From: JAYZBC01 sp036339375
GTDB lineage: Bacteria; Pseudomonadota; Alphaproteobacteria; MPNO01; UBA2964
NCBI GenBank assembly: GCA_036339375.1
Contig: JAYZBC010000080.1
Coordinates: 1 to 31,746, forward strand
Reading direction: 5' to 3'
Length of the DNA stretch: 31,746 bases
The notes under the pieces are model-generated. The model made no database searches. It was not told where the DNA came from and was given only the letters and a program-made list of their open reading frames with translations. Of this stretch, positions 23,124 to 31,734 are shown one piece after another; position 1 is the first letter of the stretch; each line of letters starts with the position of its first letter. A program made the translations under genes and the position numbers.

Positions 23124-23911
23124 GTTTTATGCCAGGCGAGGTATATAAGAAAAATTCCTATTAAAAATAATGGTACAGAAAGCATTTGTCCCATAGTTGC
23201 TATACCATAAAATGTTCCTAAATGAGAATCAGGCTCTCGGTAAAATTCAACTAAATAACGAAAAACACCATACCCCGTCATAAAAATACCACTCACCAGA
23301 CCAGGGCGTTCCAAGCCTTGAAAACGATAAACTACAACTGATAAGCAGGAAAACAGCAAAATTCCTTCAAGTCCTGCTTCATAAAGTTGGCTAGGATGCC
23401 TTGGCAATGTACCTCCTCGAGGAAACACCATAGCCCAGTAGACGTCAGTTTGCCTGCCGTAAAGCTCTCCATTAATAAAATTTGCAATACGTCCAAGGAA
23501 AAGGCCAATTGGTGCAACCGCACAAACAATGTCGCTTAAATAATAAATGGAGATTTGACGTTTTAAAGAAAAAAACCAGCCAGAAACTATTACCCCTAAT
23601 AACCCTCCATGAAATGACATACCCCCTTTCCACATGGCAAAAATTTCCAGTGGTTTATCAATAAAAAATTCCGGCCGATAAAATAAAACATAACCTAATC
23701 TACCCCCTAGAATTATGCCAAGCGTTGCCCACACTATGAAATCATCGACATGATTACGTTTAAGGCTGTTATGTTTTAGATCTGTAAGCCGCAGTGCATA
23801 ACGCCAGCCAAAAAGAATGCCAGCGACATATGCTAGCGAATACCAGCGTATGGCTAGTGGGCCAATTTCGACCGCAATTGGATCAATGATGGGAAAACCT
23901 ACGACTAACAT
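23120..23911 (-). CDS. lgt: Prolipoprotein diacylglyceryl transferase
   Basis: Inner-membrane enzyme that transfers diacylglycerol from phosphatidylglycerol to the lipobox cysteine of prolipoproteins; 263 residues with about seven membrane segments. Lgt hallmarks are IRWYSLAYVAGILFGWRYA near the N-terminus, GGRLGYVLFY, SFHGGLLG, the invariant GRIANFINGELYGR signature and RHPSQLYEAGLEG. ATG at 23911. First gene of lgt-midA-pgeF, 30 bases downstream of hldD. Confidence 0.96.
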   Translation of the reverse strand: MLVVGFPIIDPIAVEIGPLAIRWYSLAYVAGILFGWRYALRLTDLKHNSLKRNHVDDFIVWATLGIILGGRLGYVLFYRPEFFIDKPLEIFAMWKGGMSFHGGLLGVIVSGWFFSLKRQISIYYLSDIVCAVAPIGLFLGRIANFINGELYGRQTDVYWAMVFPRGGTLPRHPSQLYEAGLEGILLFSCLSVVVYRFQGLERPGLVSGIFMTGYGVFRYLVEFYREPDSHLGTFYGIATMGQMLSVPLFLIGIFLIYLAWHKT

Positions 23912-23941
23912 TTCATTTAAAACAGAAGTTTACAGGTGACA

Positions 23942-24934
23942 TCATAAATAAGGGTCATCTTTAGTAAGATGGTTTTCTACATATTTTTTTATACCAGCCT
24001 CGAGACTCTTAAAAGGCGATTTGTATCCAGCGCTTCGAAGTCGACCTATTTTTGCTTCAGTAAAGTATTGATACGTTGTTTGAAGCGCTTCAGGAGTGTC
24101 AACAAAACGAATTTCTGCTTGTTTTTGCAAAGTAGCGAGTAAAGAAGATACGACGTCAGAAAAACTTCTAGCTTTACCGGTTCCTATATTGAAAAGACCC
24201 GAAACGTGTGTGTTTTCGAATAACCACACCATTACCTTTACACAATCACCCACCCATACAAAATCTCGCTTTTGCTCACCATGCTTATAAGCAGGGTTGT
24301 GTGACCGGAAAAGTGTAGGAGGACTTCCTTCCATTAACTCTTCATACAACTTCAGGACCACACTGATTTGACCTTCTTTGTGATACTCATTAGGTCCAAA
24401 GACATTAAAGAATTTAAGTCCCGCCCATTGTGGGGGTAATAAATCCTCATCTCCACTTTCGATTATTCGAGCAACCCAACCATCAAAAAGATGCTTGCTC
24501 CAGCCATAAGCGTTAAGAGGTTTCAGGTCAGAGAGAGCCTTCTTTGTGAAATTATCATCAAAACCTTTCTGACCGCTTCCATAAGTGGCGGCAGATGATG
24601 CATAAATTAATGGAATTCTATACCGAGCACATTTCTTCCATATTTCTTGCGTTAACCAAAAATTAGTTTTTAGGATTTTATCAGCATCTGTTTCCGTTGT
24701 GCTGGAAATTGCGCCCATGTGAAATATTTTTTTGAGATTTTGCGCTTCGCTATCAATATAGTTCAGGAGTTGTTCTGGAGGGATTAGATTGCTGATGTCA
24801 CGTTTCGAAAGATTTCGCCATTTGTCCAAAATACCGAGGTGATCGCAAACGACAATTTCTTCAGCCCCGTTGTTTTCAAGGCCTGCAACAAGGTTTGATC
24901 CAATAAAACCTGCACCCCCTGTAACTAGGATCAT
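23942..24934 (-). CDS. hldD: ADP-L-glycero-D-manno-heptose 6-epimerase
   Basis: Extended short-chain dehydrogenase/epimerase of 330 residues that makes the heptose donor for lipopolysaccharide inner core. NAD(P)-binding TGGAGFIGSN (5-14), the diagnostic DKWRNL segment (37-42) of HldD/RfaD, HMGAISSTTETD, YASSAATYG and the Tyr143-xxx-Lys147 pair in NAYGWSK. The KFFNVFGPNEYHKEGQ segment is also typical. It predicts an LPS with heptose. It lies between fhs and lgt, all on the minus strand. Confidence 0.93.
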   Translation of the reverse strand: MILVTGGAGFIGSNLVAGLENNGAEEIVVCDHLGILDKWRNLSKRDISNLIPPEQLLNYIDSEAQNLKKIFHMGAISSTTETDADKILKTNFWLTQEIWKKCARYRIPLIYASSAATYGSGQKGFDDNFTKKALSDLKPLNAYGWSKHLFDGWVARIIESGDEDLLPPQWAGLKFFNVFGPNEYHKEGQISVVLKLYEELMEGSPPTLFRSHNPAYKHGEQKRDFVWVGDCVKVMVWLFENTHVSGLFNIGTGKARSFSDVVSSLLATLQKQAEIRFVDTPEALQTTYQYFTEAKIGRLRSAGYKSPFKSLEAGIKKYVENHLTKDDPYL

Positions 24935-25028
24935 TTAACTACCCCTCTCTTTTAGGCTTTTGCTCCTTATAGGGGCCCGAGTTGTTTGTATCAAGTAACC
25001 TTGTCACCTTCACTTAAGATAACATTTT

Positions 25029-26720
25029 TTAAAACAACCCGGTAATATTGCCATCATTGTCTACCCTTATATCGTGTGCTGCGGGAACTCTGGGCAGTCC
25101 AGGCATTGTCATGATGTCTCCGCAGATCACAACAATAAATTCAGCACCATTTGCTACTCGAACCTCCCTGATTTGTACAACATGGTCAGACGGAGCATTT
25201 TTCAAATTTGGGTCAGTTGAAAAGCTATATTGTGTTTTTGCTACACAAATTGGAAAGTTACCAAACCCTTGTTCTTCCAAATCCCGAAATTGATTTCGAA
25301 GCCTCTGGTCAGCCACAATATCACTTGCGCCGTATATACGCTTTGCAATTGTTTTTACTTTATCCCATAGGGGTATTTTATCCTCATAAAGAAGCGAAAA
25401 CGAACTGCCATTATTGTTGTCCGCAAGTTCTACTACCTTTGTGGCTAGTTCTCTCGCTCCTTCACCACCATTTGCCCAATGAGTGCATTCTATGGCTTCA
25501 ATTTCTCTAGTACTAAATAAATCACGTATTAAAGCAATTTCGGCATTTGTATCAGTGTTGAACCTGTTAATAGCTACGACCACGGGGACTCCAAAGCTTA
25601 AAACGTTTTCTACATGGCGACTTAGATTGTCTAACCCTCTTTTTACTGCTTCAAGATTTTCCACACCAAGCTCAGATTTTTTGACGCCACCATGCATTTT
25701 TAAGGCTCGTGAAGTCGCGACTACTACGGCTACATTTGGCACTAAACCGGTCTTTCTGCACTTAATATTAAAAAATTTTTCTGCTCCTAAATCAGCTCCA
25801 AACCCAGCTTCAGTTACTACGTAATCAGAAAATTTTAGTGCAGTTTGAGTTGCTATGACAGAATTACAACCGTGAGCAATATTTGCAAATGGACCACCGT
25901 GAACAAAAGCCGGATTATTCTCTAATGTTTGGACCAAATTTGGCTTAATGGCATCCTTAAGGAGCGCCGTCATAGGTCCATCTGCTTTTAATTCTCTAGC
26001 GTAAACAGGTTTTCTGCCCCGGGTATATCCTACAATAATGTTGCCGAGACGTTTGCTTAATTCATTAATGTCTTGGGAAAGGCAGAAAATTGCCATTACC
26101 TCAGAGGCTACAGTGATATCAAATCCTCCTTGATTTGGAAAACCATTTGCAACACCGCCGAGCGACGTAATAACGGAACGTAATGCTCGATCATTCATGT
26201 CTACAACTCTGCGCCAAGCAATACGTCTTAGATCAAGTGCAGGTTCTTGACCCCAATAAATATGGTTATCGATTAATGCGGATAGCAAGTTATTAGCAGT
26301 ACCGATAGCATGAAAATCCCCTGTAAAATGAAGATTTATATCTTCCATTGGAACAACCTGCGCATAACCTCCCCCAGCAGCTCCACCCTTCATTCCAAAG
26401 CAAGGGCCTAAAGAAGGCTCACGCAAGCAAATTGATGCATTTTTTTTAATTAAGTTGAGCGCATCCCCCAAGCCAACTGTTGTAGTCGTTTTCCCTTCCC
26501 CTGCAGTAGTAGGCGTCATAGCTGTAACTAAAATTAATTTTGAATTTTGACGTTTAGGCAAATCTTTTACATCTTCCAAATTTAGTTTGGCTTTGTAATG
26601 CCCATAAGGTTCTAATTGTTTTTCGGAAATTTTAAATCGCTCTTCTGCAATTTCTATTATCGGACGTAATTTTGCTTCGCGAGCGATTTCAATATCAGTT
26701 TTTATTTTAATTTCGGCCAT
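25029..26720 (-). CDS. fhs: Formate-tetrahydrofolate ligase
   Basis: ATP-dependent synthesis of 10-formyltetrahydrofolate from formate; 563 residues, the normal size. The P-loop-like TPTTAGEGKTTTTVGLGDAL (69-88), REPSLGPCFGMKGGAAGGGYAQV, and FVHGGPFANIAHGCNS are unmistakable. ATG at 26720. It links formate released in demethylation or formate from outside to purine, methionine and serine synthesis, or runs in reverse during C1 oxidation. It diverges from the ABC importer across a gap of 304 bases; no other one-carbon gene is adjacent. Confidence 0.96.
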   Translation of the reverse strand: MAEIKIKTDIEIAREAKLRPIIEIAEERFKISEKQLEPYGHYKAKLNLEDVKDLPKRQNSKLILVTAMTPTTAGEGKTTTTVGLGDALNLIKKNASICLREPSLGPCFGMKGGAAGGGYAQVVPMEDINLHFTGDFHAIGTANNLLSALIDNHIYWGQEPALDLRRIAWRRVVDMNDRALRSVITSLGGVANGFPNQGGFDITVASEVMAIFCLSQDINELSKRLGNIIVGYTRGRKPVYARELKADGPMTALLKDAIKPNLVQTLENNPAFVHGGPFANIAHGCNSVIATQTALKFSDYVVTEAGFGADLGAEKFFNIKCRKTGLVPNVAVVVATSRALKMHGGVKKSELGVENLEAVKRGLDNLSRHVENVLSFGVPVVVAINRFNTDTNAEIALIRDLFSTREIEAIECTHWANGGEGARELATKVVELADNNNGSSFSLLYEDKIPLWDKVKTIAKRIYGASDIVADQRLRNQFRDLEEQGFGNFPICVAKTQYSFSTDPNLKNAPSDHVVQIREVRVANGAEFIVVICGDIMTMPGLPRVPAAHDIRVDNDGNITGLF

Positions 26721-27024
26721 GACCTTCTATCTATTTTATTACGTAATTGGTTTACTAAAGTATGATTAAGCACGAGGAGTATTGATTGTACAGCAGAACA
26801 GGTTGGCATTGGAGTATTGGTTTTGTTTTCGTGACTTGCCCGAACCAAAAGCTATCGCCATAATCCATTACCTACAATAAACAGGGTTAAACTCTTAAAG
26901 TGTAAACAATACAATTGAAAAAGAAATTTACAGAGGGTTAAACTCTTAAAGTGTAAACAATACAATTGAAAAAGAAATTTACAGTTGGATAAGTTCAAGT
27001 GGACGTCTAAGAAAGCGAAAACAT
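26721..27024. other. 304-base intergenic region between divergent fhs and ABC importer operon
   Basis: No gene is supported here. It should hold promoters for fhs (leftward) and the importer operon (rightward). The left part carries an imperfect inverted repeat around 26819-26852 (TTTTGTTTTCG ... CGAACCAAAAG). The right part is dominated by the tandem 51-bp duplication at 26883-26984. No riboswitch or tRNA was recognised. Confidence 0.7.
26883..26984. repeat. Perfect tandem duplication, 2 x 51 bp
   Basis: Bases 26883-26933 and 26934-26984 are identical over 51 positions and directly adjacent. Each copy begins AGGGTTAAAC and ends AAATTTACAG. Within each copy lies the near-palindrome ACTCTTAAAGTGT (one mismatched pair about a central A), at 26891-26903 and 26942-26954. 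It ends 40 bases before the importer ATPase start. It could be a recent slippage duplication or a doubled regulator-binding site. Confidence 0.9.
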
Positions 27025-27831
27025 ATGACCGCCATACTCCAAATTAAGAATGTTTCGAAAACATATGACCCAGATGGGGACAATCCTTTAAAAGCGCTTG
27101 ATGGGGTTGATCTTGAGGTTGATGAGGGTGAATTTGTAACTGTCATTGGACCCTCTGGTTGCGGAAAATCTACCCTATTCAATATTATTGGCGGTTTAAT
27201 ATCACAATACGAAGGAACGGTATTAATCGATGGACGTGATGTTGACGGGGCACATAAAGATGTTGGAGTGGTATTCCAGGAAGAATCGACCTTTCCCTGG
27301 CGGACTACTCTCGATAATGTTGCCTTCCCCCTTGAGATAGAGGGAATTGAAAAACAAGCTAGGGAAAAAACCGCGAAACAATTTATAAAATTGGTGGGTT
27401 TGGAAGGGTTTGAAAATCATTTTCCAGCTCAGCTATCAGGGGGAATGAAACAACGCACCGCTGTTGCTCGCACGCTTGCGTATGAGCCAAGAATCATGTT
27501 GTTAGATGAGCCTTTTGGGGCACTAGATGAACAAACCAGAATGCTTCTGGGGGATAAAATGCTTGAGATTTGGGCAGAATTGAAACAAACCATGCTTTTA
27601 ATTACCCACAACATTACTGAAGCGGTTCAGCTATCCGATCGTGTGGTTGTGATGTCGTTCAGGCCCGGTTTAATTAAAGAAATTATTCCCGTCAATTTAC
27701 CACGGCCAAGGACCTCAGACGTTATAGCAACGCCCGAATTTGGTACTTATGTGGGGAGGTTATGGACACTTTTACGAGAAGAAGCTTCCCGGGGTATGGT
27801 TGAGTCAGAGGCAGAAATTGCTTCTGGTTAG
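27025..27831 (+). CDS. ABC importer ATPase, nitrate/sulfonate/taurine (SsuB/TauB) type
   Basis: A 268-residue ATPase of the SsuB/TauB/NrtD group. Walker A GPSGCGKST (42-50), Q-loop at Gln85 in FQEESTFPWRTT (the FPWRT motif is characteristic of this group), signature LSGGMKQRTAVARTLAY (137-153), Walker B IMLLDEPFGALD with Asp161/Glu162, and H-loop His195 in LLITHNITEAV. ATG at 27025 starts at the family N-terminus but lacks a clear ribosome site; a 15-base sequence covering it recurs 40 bases downstream. First gene of a four-gene importer operon, 70 bases before the binding-protein gene. The substrate is unknown. Confidence 0.92.
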   Translation: MTAILQIKNVSKTYDPDGDNPLKALDGVDLEVDEGEFVTVIGPSGCGKSTLFNIIGGLISQYEGTVLIDGRDVDGAHKDVGVVFQEESTFPWRTTLDNVAFPLEIEGIEKQAREKTAKQFIKLVGLEGFENHFPAQLSGGMKQRTAVARTLAYEPRIMLLDEPFGALDEQTRMLLGDKMLEIWAELKQTMLLITHNITEAVQLSDRVVVMSFRPGLIKEIIPVNLPRPRTSDVIATPEFGTYVGRLWTLLREEASRGMVESEAEIASG

Positions 27832-27901
27832 CTGTAATCGCTACTTGTGAGTGTAATTCTTTTCGGGTTAGACTCGTTTTAAGTCAAACAGGGAGAAAAA
27901 A

Positions 27902-28864
27902 ATGTATAAAACAATCTCATCGATTTTAGTAGCAGCCTTCGGCTTCGCGTTTACAGCGACGCAAGCTTTTGCATTAGACAAAGTGCGGTTAATAAATAGT
28001 ACAAAAGTTGTTTTTGAAATGGAACATGCTTACGCTGCTCTAGAAAACGGCGTTTTCAAAAAAAATGGGCTTGATGTTTCCATCATTCATGGTTCTGGAG
28101 GTGCTGCAACCTTACAGACAATAATTACTGGAAGCCAGGATGTAGCATTCGGTTGTGGTGTTTTAGCGGTAATCAGTGCTTATTCAAAAGGAGCACCAGT
28201 TCGAATTCTTGGCAGTACAAAAAGAGGTACAGGCGATATTTACTGGTATGTAAAATCCAATAGTAAAATTAAAAGCTTAAAGGATTTAAATGGGGGCAAA
28301 GATTTAGTCTACTCTCGACCTGGTTCTTCTACGCACCTGACTACATTATTTTTGAAAGATGCTCTTAACCTAAGTGCAAAATTAGTATCTGTTGGTGGCC
28401 CATCTGGTTCTCGTACACAGGTTATGTCTGGACAAGTCGATACCGGTTGGTCTGTTTATCCCTTAAATGCCGGTCTTATCAACTCTGGAAAAATCAGAGT
28501 TATCGGATCCGGTAAACAAGCAGTAGGGCTTAATGGTGTAACTATTCGCGTAGTGGTTGCCAATTCCAACTGGCTGAACAAAAACCGTGATGCCGCCAAA
28601 CGTTTGATGCGGGCAATGTATATTGGCCAAGCAATAGCCTATTCGAGTGAAAAACAACAAAGGGCTTACGCAAAACGTTGGAAATTGAAATATGAAAACA
28701 TAAATGAAATGGACAAATATGTTCCTCTTTCAGAAGGAAGCTATAAACCAATAGGCAAAATCAATCAGCTTAATGAAATGGCTTTAAAATTCAAACGGAC
28801 TAAAAAGCTTCTTACTCAGGCACAACTTAAAGAGCTGGTTCATATTGACGGTTACAAGCCGTAG
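27902..28864 (+). CDS. ABC transporter substrate-binding protein, NMT1/SsuA-like
   Basis: Periplasmic binding protein of 320 residues. The signal peptide is clear: MYKT, hydrophobic residues 8-24, likely cleavage after QAFA. The mature part fits the NMT1/THI5-like and SsuA fold: GVFKKNGLDVSIIHGSGGAATLQTIITGSQDVAFGCG near the N-terminus, then IKSLKDLNGGKDLVYSRPGSSTH and the SGQVDTGWSVYPL segment. ATG has GGGAGA a few bases upstream. Related proteins bind sulfonates, nitrate, thiamine precursors, riboflavin or aromatic acids; nothing visible decides among them. Confidence 0.9.
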   Translation: MYKTISSILVAAFGFAFTATQAFALDKVRLINSTKVVFEMEHAYAALENGVFKKNGLDVSIIHGSGGAATLQTIITGSQDVAFGCGVLAVISAYSKGAPVRILGSTKRGTGDIYWYVKSNSKIKSLKDLNGGKDLVYSRPGSSTHLTTLFLKDALNLSAKLVSVGGPSGSRTQVMSGQVDTGWSVYPLNAGLINSGKIRVIGSGKQAVGLNGVTIRVVVANSNWLNKNRDAAKRLMRAMYIGQAIAYSSEKQQRAYAKRWKLKYENINEMDKYVPLSEGSYKPIGKINQLNEMALKFKRTKKLLTQAQLKELVHIDGYKP

Positions 28865-28906
28865 AAGGGGCCATATTAGAGAAAAAAGTTTAGGGTTTAA
28901 AAGCTT

Positions 28907-29659
28907 GTGGCTCGATTGATCCGATCGCCAATAATTGCAGGCCTTTTAGCGGTTATAGTCTTGGCGGCAATTATAGAATTCGCGGTTGCCCAAGGGTTTT
29001 TAATGGCGTTGGTTGTACCACGTCCGACAGACGCCATTATAGCTTTTCCTTCTGTCCAGGAAGAAATGGACTTAATAGGAAATTTTTTTGTAACCCTTGG
29101 TATGACGGGGGCGGCAACATTTTTTGCGCTGTCTGTTGGCGTTCCCTTCGGATATTTTATGTATCGAAAAGAACGGTTTGGTGTTGCTTACGAAGGGTGG
29201 CTGGCGGCGGCTTTTTCAGCCCCGATCGTGTTGTTGTATCCCTTGTTTTTGGTGTTATTCGGACGAACCCATCTAACGCTGGTAGTAATGGGATTCATTC
29301 CAGGTGCAATCCCGATTATAATTCAGACACGTCAGGGATTGTTGAGTGTGTCACCAACCTTATTGAACGTCGGGCGTAGTTTTAATATTTCTGAACGGGA
29401 AATGTTTTGGAAAATACAGCTGCCTAGTGCAGTTCCAACAATTTTTACGGGCATACGGATTGGCGTAATGTATACGCTTGTCAGCATTGTAGCCATGGAG
29501 TACCTGACGGATTTTGGGGGTCTTGGGCGTATCGTTTCAGAAATGTATTTTAGATTTGATACTCCAGGCACTTATGCAAGCATTTTTGCAGTAATTTTTG
29601 TGAGTGTTTTCTTTTATTTTGGTTTCGGAAAAATCGAGAAATGGTTGAGACCAGTATGA
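28907..29659 (+). CDS. ABC importer permease subunit (SsuC/TauC-like), first of two
   Basis: Integral membrane permease of 250 residues with about six hydrophobic segments. The coupling-helix EAA-type motif reads GRSFNISEREMFWKIQLPSAVPTIFTGIRIG, where G...I.LP is the conserved core. Starts with GTG at 28907, with only a weak purine stretch upstream. It overlaps the second, different permease gene by four bases. Two distinct permeases imply a heterodimeric channel, unlike SsuC or TauC, which form homodimers. Confidence 0.9.
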   Translation: MARLIRSPIIAGLLAVIVLAAIIEFAVAQGFLMALVVPRPTDAIIAFPSVQEEMDLIGNFFVTLGMTGAATFFALSVGVPFGYFMYRKERFGVAYEGWLAAAFSAPIVLLYPLFLVLFGRTHLTLVVMGFIPGAIPIIIQTRQGLLSVSPTLLNVGRSFNISEREMFWKIQLPSAVPTIFTGIRIGVMYTLVSIVAMEYLTDFGGLGRIVSEMYFRFDTPGTYASIFAVIFVSVFFYFGFGKIEKWLRPV

Positions 29660-30519
29660 CCGGGACTAAAGCTATCAGTTTTGGGCTCTTAGTGAACCGT
29701 GATGCTTCGGTAACGCAAATTCGAGTTTGTACCATAATAGGTTTGCTCTTAATTTGGGAAATGTTGGCTCTCCTGGGGCGCTTTGAAATTTTATATGGAG
29801 ATGTTATCCCCTCTTCTTGGATGATCATTTATACTGTTGGGACAGAAATTATCTCGGCTAGTTTTTATCGTGATTTAGGCATTACTTTTGCTGAACACGC
29901 AGTGGGATTTGTAGGAGGCTCAATTGTGGCGATCTTTGTGGGCATTGGCATGGGCACAAATCCATTCTTCCGAAAAGCCCTTGAACCTTATTTGAATGCA
30001 ATTGGGTCAACGCCGAAAATCATTTTTTTGCCTATACTTTTCTTAATGTTTGGGACTGGTATTGAATCTAAAATGGCTAAAGGTTGCCTTTCTTCATTTT
30101 TTCCTGTGGTTTTTTCAACGACGCTTGGAATTTTATTGATCAATCCGGTTTTAATAAGGGTTGGAAAGAGTTTTAACCTCAACAAATGGCAAATGTTTAC
30201 AAAAATTTATATTCAAGCAATGGTAAACCCTATAATTACCGGCCTTAGACTTGGTATGGCAATTACAGTTATTGGGGTCCTCGTAGCTGAGTTAAAATTT
30301 GCGGATGGGGGCCTCGGATACAGGCTAGGTGTTTACTATGAAAAATTTGAAATCGCCCCCATGTACGCTATTATTATTATAATTTTCGCGTTAGCAGCCT
30401 TTGCTAACGTTGGGATGACACGTCTTCAGGACAGAATGAACAGACATATGGTGTCCGCTTCTGGAAAAACGAAAACAACTAAGGCATCAGGTGGTTTGGG
30501 TGTTGTGGCTACTAACTAG
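29656..30519 (+). CDS. ABC importer permease subunit, second of two
   Basis: Second permease, about 287 residues, six hydrophobic segments. The EAA-type motif is GKSFNLNKWQMFTKIYIQAMVNPIITGLRLGMA; it aligns with the first permease but the LP of the core is replaced by IQ. ATG at 29656 is preferred because it overlaps the upstream TGA as ATGA; ATG 29641 is an alternative. The C-terminus has a polar, Lys/Thr-rich tail. Last gene of the importer operon; the 102 bases that follow hold only a weak 5-bp inverted repeat and no convincing terminator. Confidence 0.9.
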   Translation: MTGTKAISFGLLVNRDASVTQIRVCTIIGLLLIWEMLALLGRFEILYGDVIPSSWMIIYTVGTEIISASFYRDLGITFAEHAVGFVGGSIVAIFVGIGMGTNPFFRKALEPYLNAIGSTPKIIFLPILFLMFGTGIESKMAKGCLSSFFPVVFSTTLGILLINPVLIRVGKSFNLNKWQMFTKIYIQAMVNPIITGLRLGMAITVIGVLVAELKFADGGLGYRLGVYYEKFEIAPMYAIIIIIFALAAFANVGMTRLQDRMNRHMVSASGKTKTTKASGGLGVVATN

Positions 30520-30621
30520 TTTTGAATAGAAAAATTTGATTTTACAAATTCAAGAAATAATCTAGTTTACACAAATTCTAGACTTTCCAATGAATTTTTT
30601 ATGGGGTACTAGTCTGATATC

Positions 30622-30939
30622 ATGCAAACAAAAAACCGTTTTTTCAGTGACGTAACAAAGTTAGCTGGGGGAGCATTGGGTACCCTCGATAGTATTCGTC
30701 GGGAAGTGGAAGAGATGGTAAGACATCAATTTGAACGGATGCTTTCTAAACTTGATTTAGTGACCAGAGATGAGTTTGAAACGATTAAAGAAATGGCTGT
30801 TAAAGCTCGACAAGAGCAGGAAAAAATCAATACTCGTCTGGCAAAATTTGAAAGTCAGGGAAAAAAGAAAAATGTTTCTGGTGCCCGCCCGCGAAAAATT
30901 GTTAGGAAAAAGAAAAAACCAAAATCTTCTACTGTTTAA
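30622..30939 (+). CDS. ubiK: Ubiquinone biosynthesis accessory factor UbiK (BMFP/YqiC family)
   Basis: A 105-residue coiled-coil protein. UbiK of E. coli assists aerobic ubiquinone synthesis by binding UbiJ and lipid. The family pattern is present: FFSDVTKLAGGALGTLDSIRREVE (residues 7-30) then a coiled coil with LVTRDEFETIKEMAVKARQEQEKINTRLAKFE (46-77). After it comes a strongly basic tail (RKIVRKKKKPK). ATG 30622 lacks a good ribosome site. In alphaproteobacteria it commonly stands next to lgt; here lgt is 6.7 kb away on the opposite strand. Confidence 0.88.
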   Translation: MQTKNRFFSDVTKLAGGALGTLDSIRREVEEMVRHQFERMLSKLDLVTRDEFETIKEMAVKARQEQEKINTRLAKFESQGKKKNVSGARPRKIVRKKKKPKSSTV

Positions 30940-31122
30940 AAAAAGAAGTATCCAAAACCATCTCTGATTAAGTTTTCCACATAAAAACAACAAAAATATA
31001 AATCTGAACTTGATAAACTTTTATCCTTTTGGCAATCTACATGTAGTATGGCCTTTCCACTTGGGTACAATATCTTTGTAGTCTGAGCCAAATAAATTGT
31101 TGTTTAGGTTTAGAGGCATGCC

Positions 31123-31629
31123 ATGGCTGTCGCAGTGGTCCAACAAGACACAAGAATTACAGAAAATCCTATTGATTTATTAGAACAAATAGCTGGGGCC
31201 CAAGGTTGGTCTTTTGAACGAAGCAACGAATACGAAATGGCAGCGGAGATCAACGGTCGTTGGACGTGCTACCGCTTATTTTTTTCTTGGCTCGATGATA
31301 TCAGCGCTATGCACTTTGCTTGTGCCTTTGAGCTTTCGGTTCCCAGTCACCGGCGAACGGCATTTTATAATCTTTTAGCCCGTATAAATGAACAGTTGGC
31401 GGTTGGACATTTCGATTTATGGGCAGATAGAGGCCTTCCTGTTTTTAGACACTCAATGCTTTTAAGGGGAATTTCAGGAGCAAGTGTTGAACAAATGGAA
31501 GACTTAGTGGAGATCGCGTTAGTTGAAAGCGAGAGATTTTATCCCGCTTTTAATTATGTCGTATGGGGGGGTAAAACTCCCGAACAAGCGTTTGATGCGG
31601 CAATGATCGAAACAAAGGGAGAGGCCTGA
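31123..31629 (+). CDS. YbjN-domain protein, putative sensory-transduction regulator fold
   Basis: A 168-residue soluble protein of the YbjN family, with a fold resembling type III secretion chaperones. Conserved landmarks include NPIDLLEQIAGAQGWSFER, WTCYRLFFSWLDDISAMHFACAFELSVP, the INEQLAVGHFDLWADRGLPVFRHSMLLRG block and SERFYPAFNYVVWGGKTPEQAFDAAM. ATG at 31123 is six bases after TAGAGG. In alphaproteobacteria it is often followed by proC. Molecular function is not established; E. coli YbjN overexpression affects motility and stress genes. Confidence 0.87.
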   Translation: MAVAVVQQDTRITENPIDLLEQIAGAQGWSFERSNEYEMAAEINGRWTCYRLFFSWLDDISAMHFACAFELSVPSHRRTAFYNLLARINEQLAVGHFDLWADRGLPVFRHSMLLRGISGASVEQMEDLVEIALVESERFYPAFNYVVWGGKTPEQAFDAAMIETKGEA

Positions 31630-31734
31630 TAGCCTTCAGTCTTTTTCTAGTAATTTTTTAAAGAATCAGCTCTGACATTGGAAAGGCAAAAAGTGTGTTT
31701 GTCTTTCTATCTGTCGGACCATTAGGAGAAATTC

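Noticed and set aside
26721..26882. Folate or glycine riboswitch ahead of fhs
   Set aside because: No conserved aptamer core or terminator-type expression platform could be recognised by eye in the leader.
26883..26984. Could the 51-bp repeats be a CRISPR array?
   Set aside because: There are only two copies, they are directly adjacent without spacers, and no cas gene is present.
30561..30582. Inverted repeat TCTAG ... CTAGA after the importer operon
   Set aside because: Five pairs with a 12-base loop in AT-rich DNA is expected by chance; no U tract follows.
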